Assembly (NCBI GenBank): GCA_026724425.1
Contig: JAIUCV010000005.1
Location: 35,313,784-35,377,783, forward strand
Direction of reading: 5' to 3'
DNA length: 64,000 nt
Origin: Erythrophleum ivorense
Lineage: Eukaryota; Streptophyta; Magnoliopsida; Fabales; Fabaceae
Shown: one piece after another, positions 12,304 through 25,025 of the stretch
Position numbering within the stretch: position 1 is the stretch's first letter
Layout of the letters: every line of letters starts with the position of its first letter
Notes under the pieces: model-generated
Told to the model about the DNA's origin: nothing
Database searches by the model: none
What the model saw: the letters and a program-made list of their open reading frames with translations, nothing else
Program-made: the position numbers and the translations under genes

Positions 12304-15300
12304 TGTAATATCCCATGGTTTAGTAATTCAAAATAGTTTCTAAAGAGTAGAATACATTTTTCAAGTGGGGTCACGAGCCTAGAGAAGGGCAATATGAATT
12401 AATAGAAACTAAAATTTAAACCATATGGTTAATGAAAGAGGACCCCAAAATAAAATGAATTGAGATAAATTATGACTAGAATGCTAAATAGAGCATTTAG
12501 AAATAAGGTTGGAAAACTAAGAATAGCCCAAAAATGAAGCCAAAATGGCCAAACAGAATAAATCAAAATACGGTGGTAAAATCGTAATTTCAAGAAAATT
12601 TTAAGAAACTTAAAAGATGAAGTTTTAAATGGTAAAATTGAGCTTATTTGGCATTTTTAGGTGCACCAAAAATCATAAGAACCATCAAAATGGTTAAAAC
12701 TTTTTCAATTTACAATTTAGGCCGTTAGTTGACCAAAAACATAACCAGATGATTTGGTAAGGTTTTAAATCCCAAAAACTTTCAAATAAATGTTTTAATA
12801 AACTATAGGACCTAATTTTATGTTGTAAAAGGCAGTTCTAAAAAAGGATGTAAAATGAGGTCAAACAAAGGAAATGAATTTAAGGGACGTAACGAGAATT
12901 TTTATAATTGCTTTAAAACCTCCATTTTTCCCTTTATATATGACCAACCACATCCTTGGATAGCCATAACAAACTTACTTCTATTGTAATTCAAAACCAA
13001 GGACGTGGGGAAGGAACCAAGGAAGAGGAAGGAAAAAAGCTTCACAAAGATAATCAAATATGGAGTTTTAGCCTATCTTGCTCTTGTAAAAGCTTTTATA
13101 CTCCTTCTCCTCTTTCTTTTTATGGTTTTAGTTTTCTAAAAAGTAGATTTTTATGGCTAAACTAATAGGGAAAGAAAAGAATTTAGGATAACCATTGGAA
13201 GCACAAGAATCTCCCTTTAACAAGGAATTGAGCAAGGTATAATTCAATATATAAAACTTAGTCTTCCTTTTTCCTCCATGAGCTCTCATGTTCGGCCAAC
13301 TTGAGAAGAATACTAAGGGGATTGGTTTTTTATGAAAGCATGATGGGAATTGGGGTTTTGAAGTGTGGAGATTAAGAATATACCATCAGAACAAATTAGG
13401 AACCTTTAGGAAGCAAGATTGGATACCTAGAATTTTGATTGCACCTTAGAAACTATGAAGCCTTAGAATGGTATTTCAAACTATATAAGAGCATAATTGA
13501 ACTAAGAAGAAACCAAGAAAGCTCCATATGTGCCAATTTCCTTAAGAATGGAACAAAAACTCTGTTAAAGCCATTCTTGAAGCATGCCTTGGCCTAAGTC
13601 AAGAAGTGGTACCTAGAGAGAGTTTCCTTTAATTCTAAAGTTATAAATGATCTAGATATAGATTACAAGCACTAAAGGAACCATTGGTTTGAATTTAAAA
13701 GTCTTATTTTGAAAGGTAAAATTTTAAAGTTCAATTATATATAAAGAAGTAACTTAGTATTAAGCTCCTTGAATTGAGTTTAGGATAGCTCTAATAAGTT
13801 CTAATAGAGTCATATAACTCATATTGGATGAGGTTTTGGATCCAAGTTATTAATTTACAAGAGTTACTTCATTATGTCATTTAATTAAATCATATGTGAG
13901 CCTAAAATTCTAGTTAGCTTGTATAAGGCTTAAAGGCGTATAAGTATAGTTCCATTGATAATTTTATGCTTCCTTTGATATGTCTAGTCCAAGAAAGTAA
14001 AACTTCACTCAAGTGTAAGTTTAACGCCATGGCATTAAGCCAAGAAACAAAAGGGAATCAAGTTGAATTCTTGTGTTAAGGTAACTCTTCATCTATTCTT
14101 ATATATGTATGTTAGTTGCTTGAGTGTTCTTGGATTGCTTTTATGTATTATTTGCAAATTATATGTATTATTAATTGTTTGATAATCATATGCAATTATA
14201 TGACATTTGATTGCATTTCAAATTGGTTTGGCTCTTAAATAGGTGAGGTTGTGCCAAAAATCCCTTAGAATCGGTAAGGTGAAACTAAAAGTCCCTAAAT
14301 ATAGGTGAAACTAAGCCAAAAGTCTCAATTATAAGTGAGATTAAGTCAAAAGTCCCTAAAAAAGGATGAAGCTAAACCACAAGTCTCTAGACATTGGATA
14401 AGGCTAGACCAAAAGTCTTTAAAGCTTGGTTTTGCTCTTGGTGGAGCCATGCAATCCCTAATGCAAGAATATGAATGATGTTTAGTTGTGTGACATGCAT
14501 GCTTACTTTCTTTGACCGTGAATATGCCATATATGTATGTTTGAATGATGAATAAACTATTGGGATTCTTTTAATCTCATTCTTTTCCCTATTTTCCATA
14601 ACCATGTCTAGATAACTCTCAAAAAAGCAAAAATGATGAGCAAAGAATCTAAGAAGAACCATTTTGACACTAGTTTGAGTTTTCATGCACATTCTTGTAC
14701 ATATGATGATGTATATGTATATTTTGACATATGACCATTCCCACACACTCAAAACTATGAGACTATAATGTACAAATTATTTTTAGATATAAATATATGA
14801 AAGTGTATCATTTGACCCTTTGAGTTCTTGAATTTGCATGTGTATGATAGCAAGTAGAGAGGTTATTTTGAGTTGTATGGTTTTTGAGACATGTTGGATC
14901 AACCATATATGTTGTGTTTACCATTTAAAATGTGCTCAAATGGAGACATGGCATAATATGACTCAAATTGAATCATTTGGAACCAAATTTTGTACTTTTT
15001 GAGCCATAAAATGTCTATGAACCAATGATAGACCAAATGCATGAATTTTGGTTGAAATTTGGCAAGAATTTAAAGCATATCTAGAGCTTCCTACAAAGTG
15101 AAAGAACACAATTTTTGGAGCTCTATAGAATTTATTATGAATTTTTAAAGTTGACTATTTTATGGAGATTTTCTGGGTAAGTTCATATGGTTCTATTTTT
15201 GTTTTCATGGGTTTTGGGAAACCAAGTGAACTTTTTTTTTACCTAAAATTTTTACAGTAGATAGTTCTCACTATAAGCTTTTCCATAACCACTAAGTTTG

Positions 15301-15606
15301 CACAAATTTGAGTTGTGTAATTCAAGTTATGATTTTTTTAAAGTTTGCCCCTATTATGTGTCAAAGTTGCAAAAATGAGCATATGATGTAACCCACCAGT
15401 TTCATGCTTCTTTATATATTATTCTAATCCTAACAAACTTTTTTGGCATGAAAATCAAGAATAAAATGATGGCAATTTTTGTTTAAACACAGTTGGATTA
15501 TTCATACTTTTAATGACAGTTATTTCTGCTGCTTGTGAATCTGAATAATTGTTGCTAAATGAGATATATGTTCTGATATTTTTATGTAATTTATCATGGT
15601 ATGACA
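12304..15606 (+). mobile_element. Solo LTR, TGTAAT-type Ty3/gypsy (Tekay/Del-like), plus strand
   Basis: Begins TGTAATATCC and ends ATGGTATGACA, about 3.3 kb, with no primer-binding site, polypurine tract or internal domains. The flanking five bases are TTTTA (12299-12303) and TTTGA (15607-15611), a target duplication with one change. When the LTR and one copy of the duplication are removed, the flanks join and align with the uninterrupted copy 2 around 25850. An internal run of repeated phrases (ccaaaagtccctaaa-like) at 14220-14420 occurs inverted in the minus-strand LTRs at 59450-59640. ORFs inside are not convincing. Confidence 0.8.
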
Positions 15607-16228
15607 TTTGACTGGTTAATCAAGTTTATGGAAGAAGCTTCAAATATTCAACTCAGGATAGCTAGTTTACATATGGAATGTTATTGATAAGTATCGTTAA
15701 GAAGTAAAGAGTCAATTTTGATAGTTTTGCTTTAAAAACAATTAAATCTACCTACAATGACACAACAATCAAATGTATAAACTATGTGTGAGTTAAAGAG
15801 GAGTGGATTTGTCAGTGGCACATTTATAGAGTATATGAAAGATCTTGAATCTTTTATACTTATGCCACTAAATCCTTGATTCTCGTTCACTCCTTGACCT
15901 AGAAGAGAAGCTGGATCATTGAAATGGCCTATCCTTGGCCTCAAATCTACTTCTGTACATGTTAGTGAGAATGCTTCTTTACCTAAAGAAGATTCATCAT
16001 CTAACACAACTACCAAAGATTATGTACTAGTTATATGTGCAAGTGAACAATCCCTTTGCTCATCCTTAAAAAGCATGCAAGGACTAACACCCTAAACCCT
16101 AACTTTAATAGTAGTGTTGGTACCTGACTAGGACATTAAAGGTTAAATGGAGGCCACTTCAATAGTTGATGTTGAAGTATCTTCGTTAAGTTATGTTAAG
16201 GTCGTAAATTCCTCTGTTCAGGAGGAAT
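15607..16228 (+). pseudogene. Twin-element ORF, copy 1, middle segment
   Basis: Continues copy 1 after the first LTR. Its translation has IKFMEEASNIQL, then FDSFALKTIKSTYNDTTIKC-like text in shifting frames, then EYMKDLESF. Copy 2 shows the same order (MIKYIKEASKNRL, SKTIKYTYNVTTIK, MKDLETF) at 25860-26110. Several stops are present. The minus-strand frame at 15732-16016 is a shadow. The segment is cut again at 16228 by the second LTR. Confidence 0.55.
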
Positions 16229-19200
16229 TGTCATACCTCGTGTTTCCTGCATCCTAAGACATCATAAGAAAGGTTGATGAGCATGATAATGAGGGGCTAG
16301 AAGTCTGGATAAGATGAAAGGAAAGAGCAAAAAGAATGAAAATGGAGCCAAAGTGCCTAAATAAAAGAAACCGATATTCTAGTGGCAAAACTATAATTTC
16401 GAGTAAAATTTTACAAAACTCAAGGAAATGAGTATTAAATGCCAAAACTAATTTATTAGGGTTTCCAAAGGTTTTGAAAACTATAGGTACTGTCAAAATG
16501 GAAAAATCTCTATGGGTGTGCGGTTAATGATTTTGATTGACTGGACTTTTTCATATTATTTTAAATCCCAAAAAATTCAAAGTAAATGTTTTTAAAATAC
16601 TAGAGGGCCCAAATTTTCATATGGAATTGAAAATTCTCAAAAAAGATTTAAAACGAGCTCAAACAGGGATGTCAAAATATAATGACAAAAATATAATTAT
16701 AGGAAAAAGTTAAAATATCATTCTTTTTATTTAAGTATGATGCACTAACCATATTCTCCATCATTTAACTGACATAACTAGCTTTAAAATTGATCAGCCA
16801 TGGTGTTTTGGATAAGGAAGAATGAGAAAGGACAAAAGCTCCAATTTAGGTAAGTAAACAGCTCTGGTTCACTGCACGCTAGTTAAAAAATTAATCTACT
16901 CTCTGAAGGTTTTCTAATGATGGTTTCAACTTCTTGAAAAGATAATTTTGGTGGCTAACCTTTTGAAGAAAATAGGAGATTTGAAGCAACCAACTATAGT
17001 ATAAAACCACCATTCAACAAGTTTATAAATGAGGTATGATATAAGCTATGATATTGCCACTTCCTTGGCTTTTTCTCCTTCCATAATTCAGCCTCGAGAG
17101 AGAGTGTGTGAGGAGGAGACTTTACTTTGAGGAAAACTTAGGAGAACCAAGGGTTTTGAAGGGTGTAGAGTCAAATTATGCAATTAAAATTAATTAAAAA
17201 TCCATAGAATTCAAGTTAGAACACCTAGAGTTTGTTTTCCACCTTAGAAGTTTTGGAACTCTAAGAAGATGTTTCAACTATGTAAGATCACACTTGAACT
17301 AGAAAAGAACTAAGGATACTCCACATGTGCCAAATTCCCTAAGAAAAGCAATAAAACTCCATTAGGCTACAAGAAAGGCATGGTTTGGCCAAGCATTTGG
17401 ACAAGAACCTAGGGAGAGCTTTGATGGATTCTAAGGTTTTAAAAGGCCTAAATGTGATGAATAAACCCTAATAGAACCATTAGATTGAATTTAGGAGCCT
17501 TAATTTGAAAGGTAAAATTTTAAGGGTCAAAGAGCCTAAAGAAGCAAGTTGGCTTTTGGCTTGTGTAATCATGTATATAATGGCCCTAATGAGTTTTATT
17601 AGAGTTATATGGCTTATAGCAAGTAAGAATTTGAAGTTTAGAAAGTGAAATTTAAAAGTTGCCTCTTAAGGAATCTAAAAATGACCTAAAATAGCGTATT
17701 GAGTCCTAATAGAATTAGATAATGATAATATAAGGTAAAATGGATCTTAATGGCTTATTTTGCCTAGCATGTTGCTATATGTAGGCCAAGCTAGCCTAAT
17801 CTCACCTATTTATGAGTGTCAAAGTAAGGAAAGTCAAGGAAAAGATAAAAGCCAAGTGAATTAGTGGTAGTTTCAAGCCTCCAAAGTCATAAGGTAGCTA
17901 TATCTCCCTATGTTGTATGTATTTGAATGCTTAAATGAGTTGAAATGCTTATATGTGTGATTTCTTGATATATTCATAGTTATGCTTTGCTATGATTTTT
18001 ATCATGAGTTTTATACTTATAACTTGTATCTTTTCAACCCCTAGCTCCTTATGGCAAGAAATTGAGTATAATAGCTCTTCTTTGTCCCAAAAATGAGTTT
18101 AGTTGAGCCCAACAAATATGTTTTTAGTTGCTAGCTCCTTATAGTGAGAATTGAGTGCAATAACTCTTCCTTGGCCCAAAGTTGACTTAGTTGAACTAGC
18201 CAGCATGTTTTGATGCTATGTTTGATGAGAATTGAGTGCAATAACTCTTCATTGACCCAAAGTTGACTTAGTTGAACTAGCCAGCATGGTTTGATTCTAT
18301 GTTTGATGAGAATTGAGTTTTCATACTAAAAGTTATGTTTGAGATATATGTTGCATATGAATCACATGCTTGCACCACATGCATTGCATTTTCTCATACC
18401 ATTCTTGTATATATTAATATGATTGAGATTTGCTACTGGATTCTCCTTAGAATCTCAACCATATTCCTTCCACTAACCATTTGAGGTTCTCCAAGCAAGG
18501 GAAAAGAAATTGAGAAGAGCTAAGCATGAAAGAGATGATGCAACTAAGATTTTGTCATGCATATATGCTTAATGTATATGATAGACCCAAATGGATAGCA
18601 AACATGTGTATGTATGATGAACTCTTATGTATATGACAAGGTTTTGTAATATAAACATGTGTATGAGCTTAAGAACATGATTATGAGCCATTTTGATACA
18701 TAATATGGCTATTAGTTCATATTCTTATATATATGAGGCAATATGATCCATAGGTACGCTTGGATGTTGAATGGTCATATTTTGATGTAAGCCTTATTTC
18801 ATGCAATGAATTTTGTAGAATTAATATTTGGAATGATTAAAATTTGCTCAAAGTGAGAAAGTGTAAATTGGAGGCTAATTTGACCAATTTAGAATGAAAT
18901 TTTGGTCCAAATAAGTTATAAGTTTCACATCTACCCTTAACAGCTTAAATGACCTAATTTGGGGCTGGAATTTGACAAGCAATTAGAGGATTTATAAAGT
19001 TTTCCAATAAGCTAAGAATGGTATTTTTCTAAACTCCCTAGAATATTTTATGAATCTTCAAAGTTGATAAAATTATACAGATTTTGCAGACACTATTTAC
19101 ACAGTAATAGCCACAGTTTTTTGGACTTTTGTGGGGCCAAATGAATTTATTTGTACTTAAAATTTTTACAACATAAATTTCAAATCATAAGCTTTTTATA

Positions 19201-19522
19201 GACACCTAATTTTCATAAATCGGAGTTATGCAACCTGAGTTATGAATTCTTGAAGTTTAAGGCTTTATTATGTCAAAAGTCCAAAATGGGTTATATAGCT
19301 CCCTTATACAACTAGGATTTGTATCTTGGTTTTATGGATTCAAACAAACTTTTCTATGGTACCCATGAGTGTAAAAGGAAAGGAATTAGAAATTTGACCC
19401 ATATAGTTCTAATTGATGTGTTAAACGAACTAAAACCGCTAACTTAAGTATGGTAACGGTTGACATTTTGTTGCTATTGAATAGAATGGTATAAAAATGT
19501 TCTTTTAATGTATGTTATGACA
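16229..19522 (+). mobile_element. Second solo LTR of the same family, plus strand
   Basis: Begins TGTCATACCTCG and ends GTTATGACA, about 3.3 kb. It is interiorly similar to the LTR at 12304-15606 (for example the agaattgagtgcaataactcttc phrases at 18130-18310 and the gattctccttagaatctcaacc region at 18440). Flanks are GGAAT (16224-16228) and AGAAC (19523-19527), a poorly preserved target duplication. Copy 2 carries the corresponding unoccupied sequence near 26450. No internal retrotransposon domain was seen. The minus frame at 16254-16496 is not a gene. Confidence 0.7.
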
Positions 19523-20420
19523 AGAACCTCAAGATCAACTCATTATTCTTCCACCTAGGATTTTTAAAGAAGCTACAGAGGAAGGCACCTATACCCAATC
19601 TCCTATTATTAAAGAAAAATGTTGAGGAAGTTATAGAACCTTTAGAAGTTGAGTACTTCCTTGATGGAATCACTACAATTGAAGAAGTTGAGGATGATGT
19701 TGTTAACTACATGGAAGATAGAGAGCATATTAATAAAGTCCCAAAGATAGAGAATAAAATTGAACCACTTGAGCTAGAGCTAACTTTCCAAGCTGAAATA
19801 GCTATTGTTGGGACTCTAACTAGTTTCTCCTTTAAGCACTATGATCTAGAGGATGAAATGTTTACCATTAGAGAAATTATGTCATCCTCCTCCTATATAG
19901 CTTTTCTCACTTTAGCTTCACCTCTACTTCCCTCAAATTCCTTACCTCAATTACCTATTAAGAGTCCACTTGTTCCACCATTAGGGCCTTTGGCACAAAC
20001 TCACTTTGCTTCCCCATCTGTTGAACCATCCATCATTGAAGTAATCCAATGGCAAATAGGCTTCTTAACCCATTCTATCCAAGAGCTCTAACTTGAGTAT
20101 ACTCTCTTCTTTGATGATCTACGGCAAACTAAGGAAACATTTTATATGAACAAAGAAGGCCTACAACAGAGTTTGCAAACTATTAAAGCTATACTCACTT
20201 AATAAACTGAGGTGGTGCATTAATCGTTTAGGGCTCTAGCAACTTAGTTTAAAAAATGTCATAATCAAATTGATAATTTGTAGCCTTCTGCTTATCTAGT
20301 TTTTGAACTACTTGTTATGGCAAAAATTTATTATAGCATTTTATTAGTTTATTTAAATATTTTTTATGGTTTGAATTTTTTTTATCCAATCATTCTTGTT
20401 AATCTGATTCCTTTGTGATT
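19523..20420 (+). pseudogene. Twin-element ORF, copy 1, C-terminal segment
   Basis: The longest open piece is 19711-20091 (126 codons) and aligns with copy 2 at 26690-27050: both show IREI.SSS, LTxASPL, LPQLP.KSP.VP and PSxE.SI.EVIQ. After a stop the same frame continues with LEYTLFFDDLRQTKETFYM and LQQSLQTIKAILT, a helical-looking tail. At about 20455-20490 a phrase like ttttggtgctgacaaaaaaagg resembles the purine-rich tract that follows ORFs in some plant LTR elements, and copy 2 has the matching phrase at 27395-27420. Function unknown. Confidence 0.55.
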
Positions 20421-21016
20421 GCTTATTATATTTGCATGACTTTTCTATATGATTGCCCCTTTTGGTGCTGACAAAAAAAGGCTAAAAAATTATTGTTTAT
20501 GCAAAATTTTGTATAGTTACACTTAATATCTACCTAGTTGGGCTTAATTTATTAAGTTACACTAAATTTATTTATGGTTACGCTTAGCTTACGTTTGGTT
20601 GTGCTTAAGTTAACTTTGTTTAAGCTTAGCTTTAACTTTGCCTTAACCATTATTGAAATTTTTTGAGTGTAAGAGTAAGTTAAGGGTAAGTTTGACTAAA
20701 ACCCTTAGTGAGAGTAAGTTAAGGGTAAACTTTTACAAAATCCTATATAATAAGTTGAATGTGAGCTTGTGAAAACTCTTAGATAATTTGAGTCAAAATC
20801 AGAGTACATTACAATCAACTTACCCTTAACTTAGAAGGGCATATCCTCCTCAACTTAATAAATGAGATGGAATAAACTTACCAAAAGTGCTCTTGACTTG
20901 ACAAAAGTCCCCTTAACTCAAAAGAGAATGTGCACTCAACTTAATAGAGATGCACTTAACTTAATAAAGGTACATTGCACAGGTTACTTAAGAATATGGT
21001 ATTCTGTAATGATATG
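20421..21016 (+). other. 3' flank of twin element, copy 1
   Basis: Rich in short ttaagttaactt / aagggtaag words, e.g. gagtaagttaagggtaa twice at 20668-20727. It corresponds to 27420-27700 after copy 2. No ORF of note; the frame at 20862-21089 is made of these repeats. The last five bases, ATATG, are the left target duplication of the next solo LTR. Confidence 0.5.
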
Positions 21017-23869
21017 TGTAACACCTTCATTTCTAGCTCATACCCATCATGCCATACATGCTCATATACATCTAGGAAGACTAAAGTGAGGTCTCCCTTA
21101 TTATGATCTTGCATTTACTTAACATTGTGGCATGGTTAAGAATTCATTTAGGTGTCACATGGACCGTGTGAGCTCATTATATGCATCCTCATATTTAATT
21201 GCACCATTACAACTCATTTGAACCTCAAAAACATGCTTTAAACCCATGGAAACCAAAAAGTGGTATGAAACATGCATGTTCATTTTCGGCCTTGCTTGGC
21301 CTCATTTCTGGGCAAAGTTTGGAAATTCATAACTAAATACAGAAAAATCAAAAACATGCTCTCTTGGTCCCTTTGGAAATATTAGACTATCTAATTCATG
21401 GGAAAAATATATACAAATCATAAAATCCCACACACAACGCGTTTGACACGCGAAATCATTTGCAGGTCGGAGGGGTTCCTGATGCTGTCACAGTTTACTG
21501 ATATGGACTTCAAAAATGTCGAACTAATTCCAAAAAAATCCAATTCTTGCAAACGATATCACTATGGAAATATGTGGATGTTAACTAGAGAGAAAAAATA
21601 TCTCCAGACCAGTTCATCAAGCCAAACTCCAGGAAACCGATGGAACAGTACGTCGGGTCTGGTAAGATGACTGATGCTGGGCAGGAACTTCGAAAATGCA
21701 TATCTTCCTCTCTAGACCTCCAATTGAGGTTATTCCAGTTGCTAAAAGTCACTGTGACTGCCTAGTTTCTACCTATAAAATTTCATAGTCATTGGACTAC
21801 GTTTGCCCCTCGGATGACTTAATTTCCCAACCGACCAAATGAACAGTATTTCTGAAAATCCGAATTTCTGATACCAACTTTGAAAAATCATAGAAAATTT
21901 TACAGACCTCCAAATGACTTTATCTTTAGCTTCTCAAAAATCTCTAGACAAGATCTAGTCACATGCCAAATTTCAAGGCAAGAAGAGGTCATTTGGTCAG
22001 ATTTTGACATAAGGGGGCAAAGTGTCACTTTCTCTTGCAAAAAGGGAGTTCCAAGGACTCAAATTGGCTTCTCCTACTTCTAAGGCTCTATGAGCACATG
22101 GGTTAGCATCAATATAGGCTATCAAACATGACTCAAGTATTTAATAATCCAAATTTGCAAAACTCACTCTCCCACACCAACACATACACCCATGGGAGAA
22201 TGCTAGATCTTACCATTCATTGCAAAACTTGCTACATCATGCACCATGAATTCAATTCTCATATATATATATACATTGAATACATTCATTTACAAGTATT
22301 CATAGGTGCTACATCATATACATCATATCATTAGATTACATCTCTTGACTTAACTACAAAATAAATACAAAAAGGCTCTTTTACAATTCTTCACTAAACT
22401 CCCTAGCTTCAAGCTTGGTGGCTCCCATCTCTTACCTCACTTGGTCCACTTAGCATGTTGGGATAGTGGAGAGGGGGAGTGAGATTCAAGAATCTCAATA
22501 GCTCATCTCTCATTCAAACATACATGAAGCATGCAAACAAGTCTCACAATGTATGCATGGACATATTAGCATATGAAATCATACGAAAAGCATTTTCAAC
22601 ATTTGAGTAGGCCATACATATCATACAAAGGTTTACCAAGCTAATGGATTAGCCTCACCTATTCACTTATAGATTTCGGACTTGTCTCACCCATTCTTTA
22701 AGAGGTCCTTAGACTCAACCTTTACTCTTAGGAGTCAACCTCACTTTTGGGAGACTCTTTACTTCGTCCCAACCAACTTTAGGGTTCTTGGCTCATCCTC
22801 ACCATGGCTAAAGGGTTGTTGGCTTTTCCATGCTCAAGCAAACCAAAGAAATCATATAAAGCATCATTGAAATTCATAAGGCATCATCATGCTAGCATAC
22901 TTCTCATGGTTTAAAAACATACATACACACATGTAAGACAATGTAAACACACATCTATGCATGAGAGAAGGTGGAGAGAGCTACCTTATTGGCTATTCAC
23001 AACTTTCCCTTTCGATTTGTCTCCTCCCTTGTGGGTTTCACAATCACCTCTAGATGGGAGTGCTTCTCTTGAGCCTAACCACACAAGAAGTATGGAATTA
23101 TTCTCTTAACACTTGATTCATAAAGTTAGGGATTTCTTTCTAGCTACCCTACTAAGCATATAAAGCTAGGGGTTCTTTCTCTCACTAGAAATTCACCAAC
23201 TATCCTTCCTCTCTCAAGCTCTCAAGAAAGGAAATTAAGAAAGAGAGGCTACATGACTTCTAACCTCCCTCAAGAGTGGTTTTCCACTCTCCTTCTTCTG
23301 AACCAAGCTCAAAACCTAACTACTTCCATAATCAAAACCATAGGAAGAGATGGCAAGGAAAGAAGAACAATATTCTAAGAAGAGAAACCATGTAAATCTT
23401 ACCTTTCTCTTACTCTTCCTTCCTTCTCTAGGCTTCTCTCTCTCTCCTCTGCCCTTTTCTCTGTTTTAGAGGGAGCTTAAGTCGATTAGAAGAAGAAAGG
23501 AGGGATTTGGATGGTTTAATAAGTCAAATCCTCTTTTTTCATGCTTTTCCAGACTAAACCTCGCTATAGCGAGCCATGACCCTCGCTACGGCGAGTTCGT
23601 GTCAGTCCCAGACCCCTGCCTTCGCTACAGCGCGCGCTATGGCGAGCAACGCCCTGGTTTTTGTATGGGGTGCCCGCACTCGCTATAGCTAGAAGCATTT
23701 TCGCTATAGTGAGAAGACACTCTCGCTATAGCTAGACCATTTCTTGCTATAGCGAACAGGTACATTCGCTATAGCTAGGCTGTAGCTAACAGACTTAGAA
23801 AATTTTCAGCCCTTCGAAAATTTTCAGCTTTTCTCTTTTCCTTTTCTTTCCCTTTTTTTGGTTGTTACA
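21017..23869 (-). mobile_element. Solo LTR with perfect 5-bp target duplication, minus strand
   Basis: Plus-strand text starts TGTAACACC and ends GGTTGTTACA, 2853 bp. It is bracketed by ATATG at 21012-21016 and ATATG at 23870-23874. Content in the order of the other minus-oriented LTRs (gagggggagtgagattcaagaatctcaatagctc at 22470-22505, compare 59290-59330; cctcaccttt/ctcaccc lines at 22650-22800) shows the same superfamily, but it is about 0.5-0.8 kb shorter and has a distinct block near its right end. No internal retroelement sequence is left, so it is a recombination product of a full element. Confidence 0.88.
23561..23790. repeat. Cluster of TCGCTATAGCGA-type palindromes inside the LTR
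   Basis: About eight exact or near copies of a 12-base palindrome, TCGCTATAGCGA, with variants such as TCGCTACGGCGA (23583-23594) and CGCTATAGCTAG, lie within about 230 bp. In LTR orientation (minus) they fall in the first 80-310 bases, the U3 end. They were not seen in the other LTRs of this window. The block is visibly richer in GC than its surroundings. Confidence 0.75.
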
Positions 23870-23874
23870 ATATG

Positions 23875-24519
23875 TATATATATATATATGTATACACATA
23901 TATATTAAGAAAGTGGTTCCAGATAAGATTTAAGGAACACTGAGTTTAGTTGAGACAAAAGAAGAGATAAGAAGTGTAAAAGCAAAAGTTCAGTTAAGGG
24001 GCAAAAAAGTTAAAGAAAGTAAAAGCAAAAGTTAAGTTAAAGTGAAAAAGAGTTAAAGAGAGTAAAAATAGAAGTTAAGGAGAGATGAAAAATTTGAAGA
24101 GAATAAGATGTAGGATTAGCGCCTTGCCTAAGCACGATGCCAAAAGCAGGTATATATACATTATTCTATTGCCATAAATATATATACATATGTTTGTGTG
24201 TGTGTGTGTGTATTAGGAAAGTGATTCCATATAAGATTTAAAGAATACTGAATTTTAATTAAAGTGAAGGAAGAGTTAAGGAGAGTAAAGGAAGAAGTTG
24301 AGTTGAGAGAGGATGAATTAAGGAAAGTAAAAATAGAACTTGTGTTGAGGCGAGCAAGAGTTAGAGAAAGTAGAAGCAGAAGCTAAAGAGAGATAAAAAA
24401 ACTTGAGGAAAGACGAAACAACTTAAAGATAGTAAGACACTAGGCTTAGTGTGTTGCCTCGAGCATGACACTAAAAGCATGTATATATACAATATTTTGT
24501 TACCATAAATCTTACTATT
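23875..24519 (+). repeat. Pair of about 310-bp GAGTTAAG modules
   Basis: Two tandem copies (about 23895-24180 and 24212-24500) each start with attaagaaagtggttcca / attaggaaagtgattcca. They pass through purine-rich units (gagttaaggagagtaaaag) and end with agcacgatgccaaaagca / agcatgacactaaaagca followed by gtatatatac. TA and GT microsatellites separate them (23877-23890, 24196-24211). They are related to the modules at 9371-10560 and sit between the solo LTR and copy 2 of the twin element. Confidence 0.65.
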
Positions 24520-25025
24520 ATTTGTGTTCATTTAACTTTGTGTACTGTTTATGTTCGCTCAACTTTTTGTTTGCTTAACCTTAAGTCACATGTGTGTATA
24601 GTTAAGTTGAATGTGTGTCATGTGCATGTATATTATCGATGAATTTATTCTTTAAAATGAATTCACATAATTTCTTGAAGGACAAAAGTTTAGAATTTTG
24701 GTAGACCAATAAGAGGACACATGTCATGAAATTTGAAATATTGGCTGTTACAATCTTCATAAACATGTTATTAAAGCCTTGCAATGAAATAACACTTTTA
24801 TAACCTCAGGCAGTTCAACCTTTACAACAATGAATTTAGTTTCTTTCTCCTAAGAGCAATCATTCAGAAGGCTTACCAGTGTATGGATGAAACATTCAAT
24901 TGTTTCACTTTTGACAAAAGATGTTCTCATAAACAGAAAAAGTTCATCCCTATGCTGGGTTTATCAACATAGATGAAGAAGAGAGAAAGCAAGAAGAAAG
25001 ATGAAAGAAGGAGGAAGTCAAAAAT
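24520..25025 (+). other. 5' flank of twin element, copy 2
   Basis: Aligns by eye with 10970-11515 upstream of copy 1. No coding sequence was recognised. The minus frame at 24602-24784 is not supported. Confidence 0.5.

Noticed and set aside
14387..14752. 121-codon minus-strand frame
   Set aside because: It lies within a plus-strand solo LTR and has no recognisable motif.
16085..16110. Telomere-like ccctaaaccctaac
   Set aside because: Only two heptamers, and the matching place in copy 2 reads differently, so it is chance drift inside the decayed ORF.
12304..19522. The two plus-strand LTRs read as the pair of one full retrotransposon
   Set aside because: The 622 bp between them continues the twin-element ORF seen uninterrupted in copy 2, and each LTR has its own flanking bases, so they are two independent solo LTRs.
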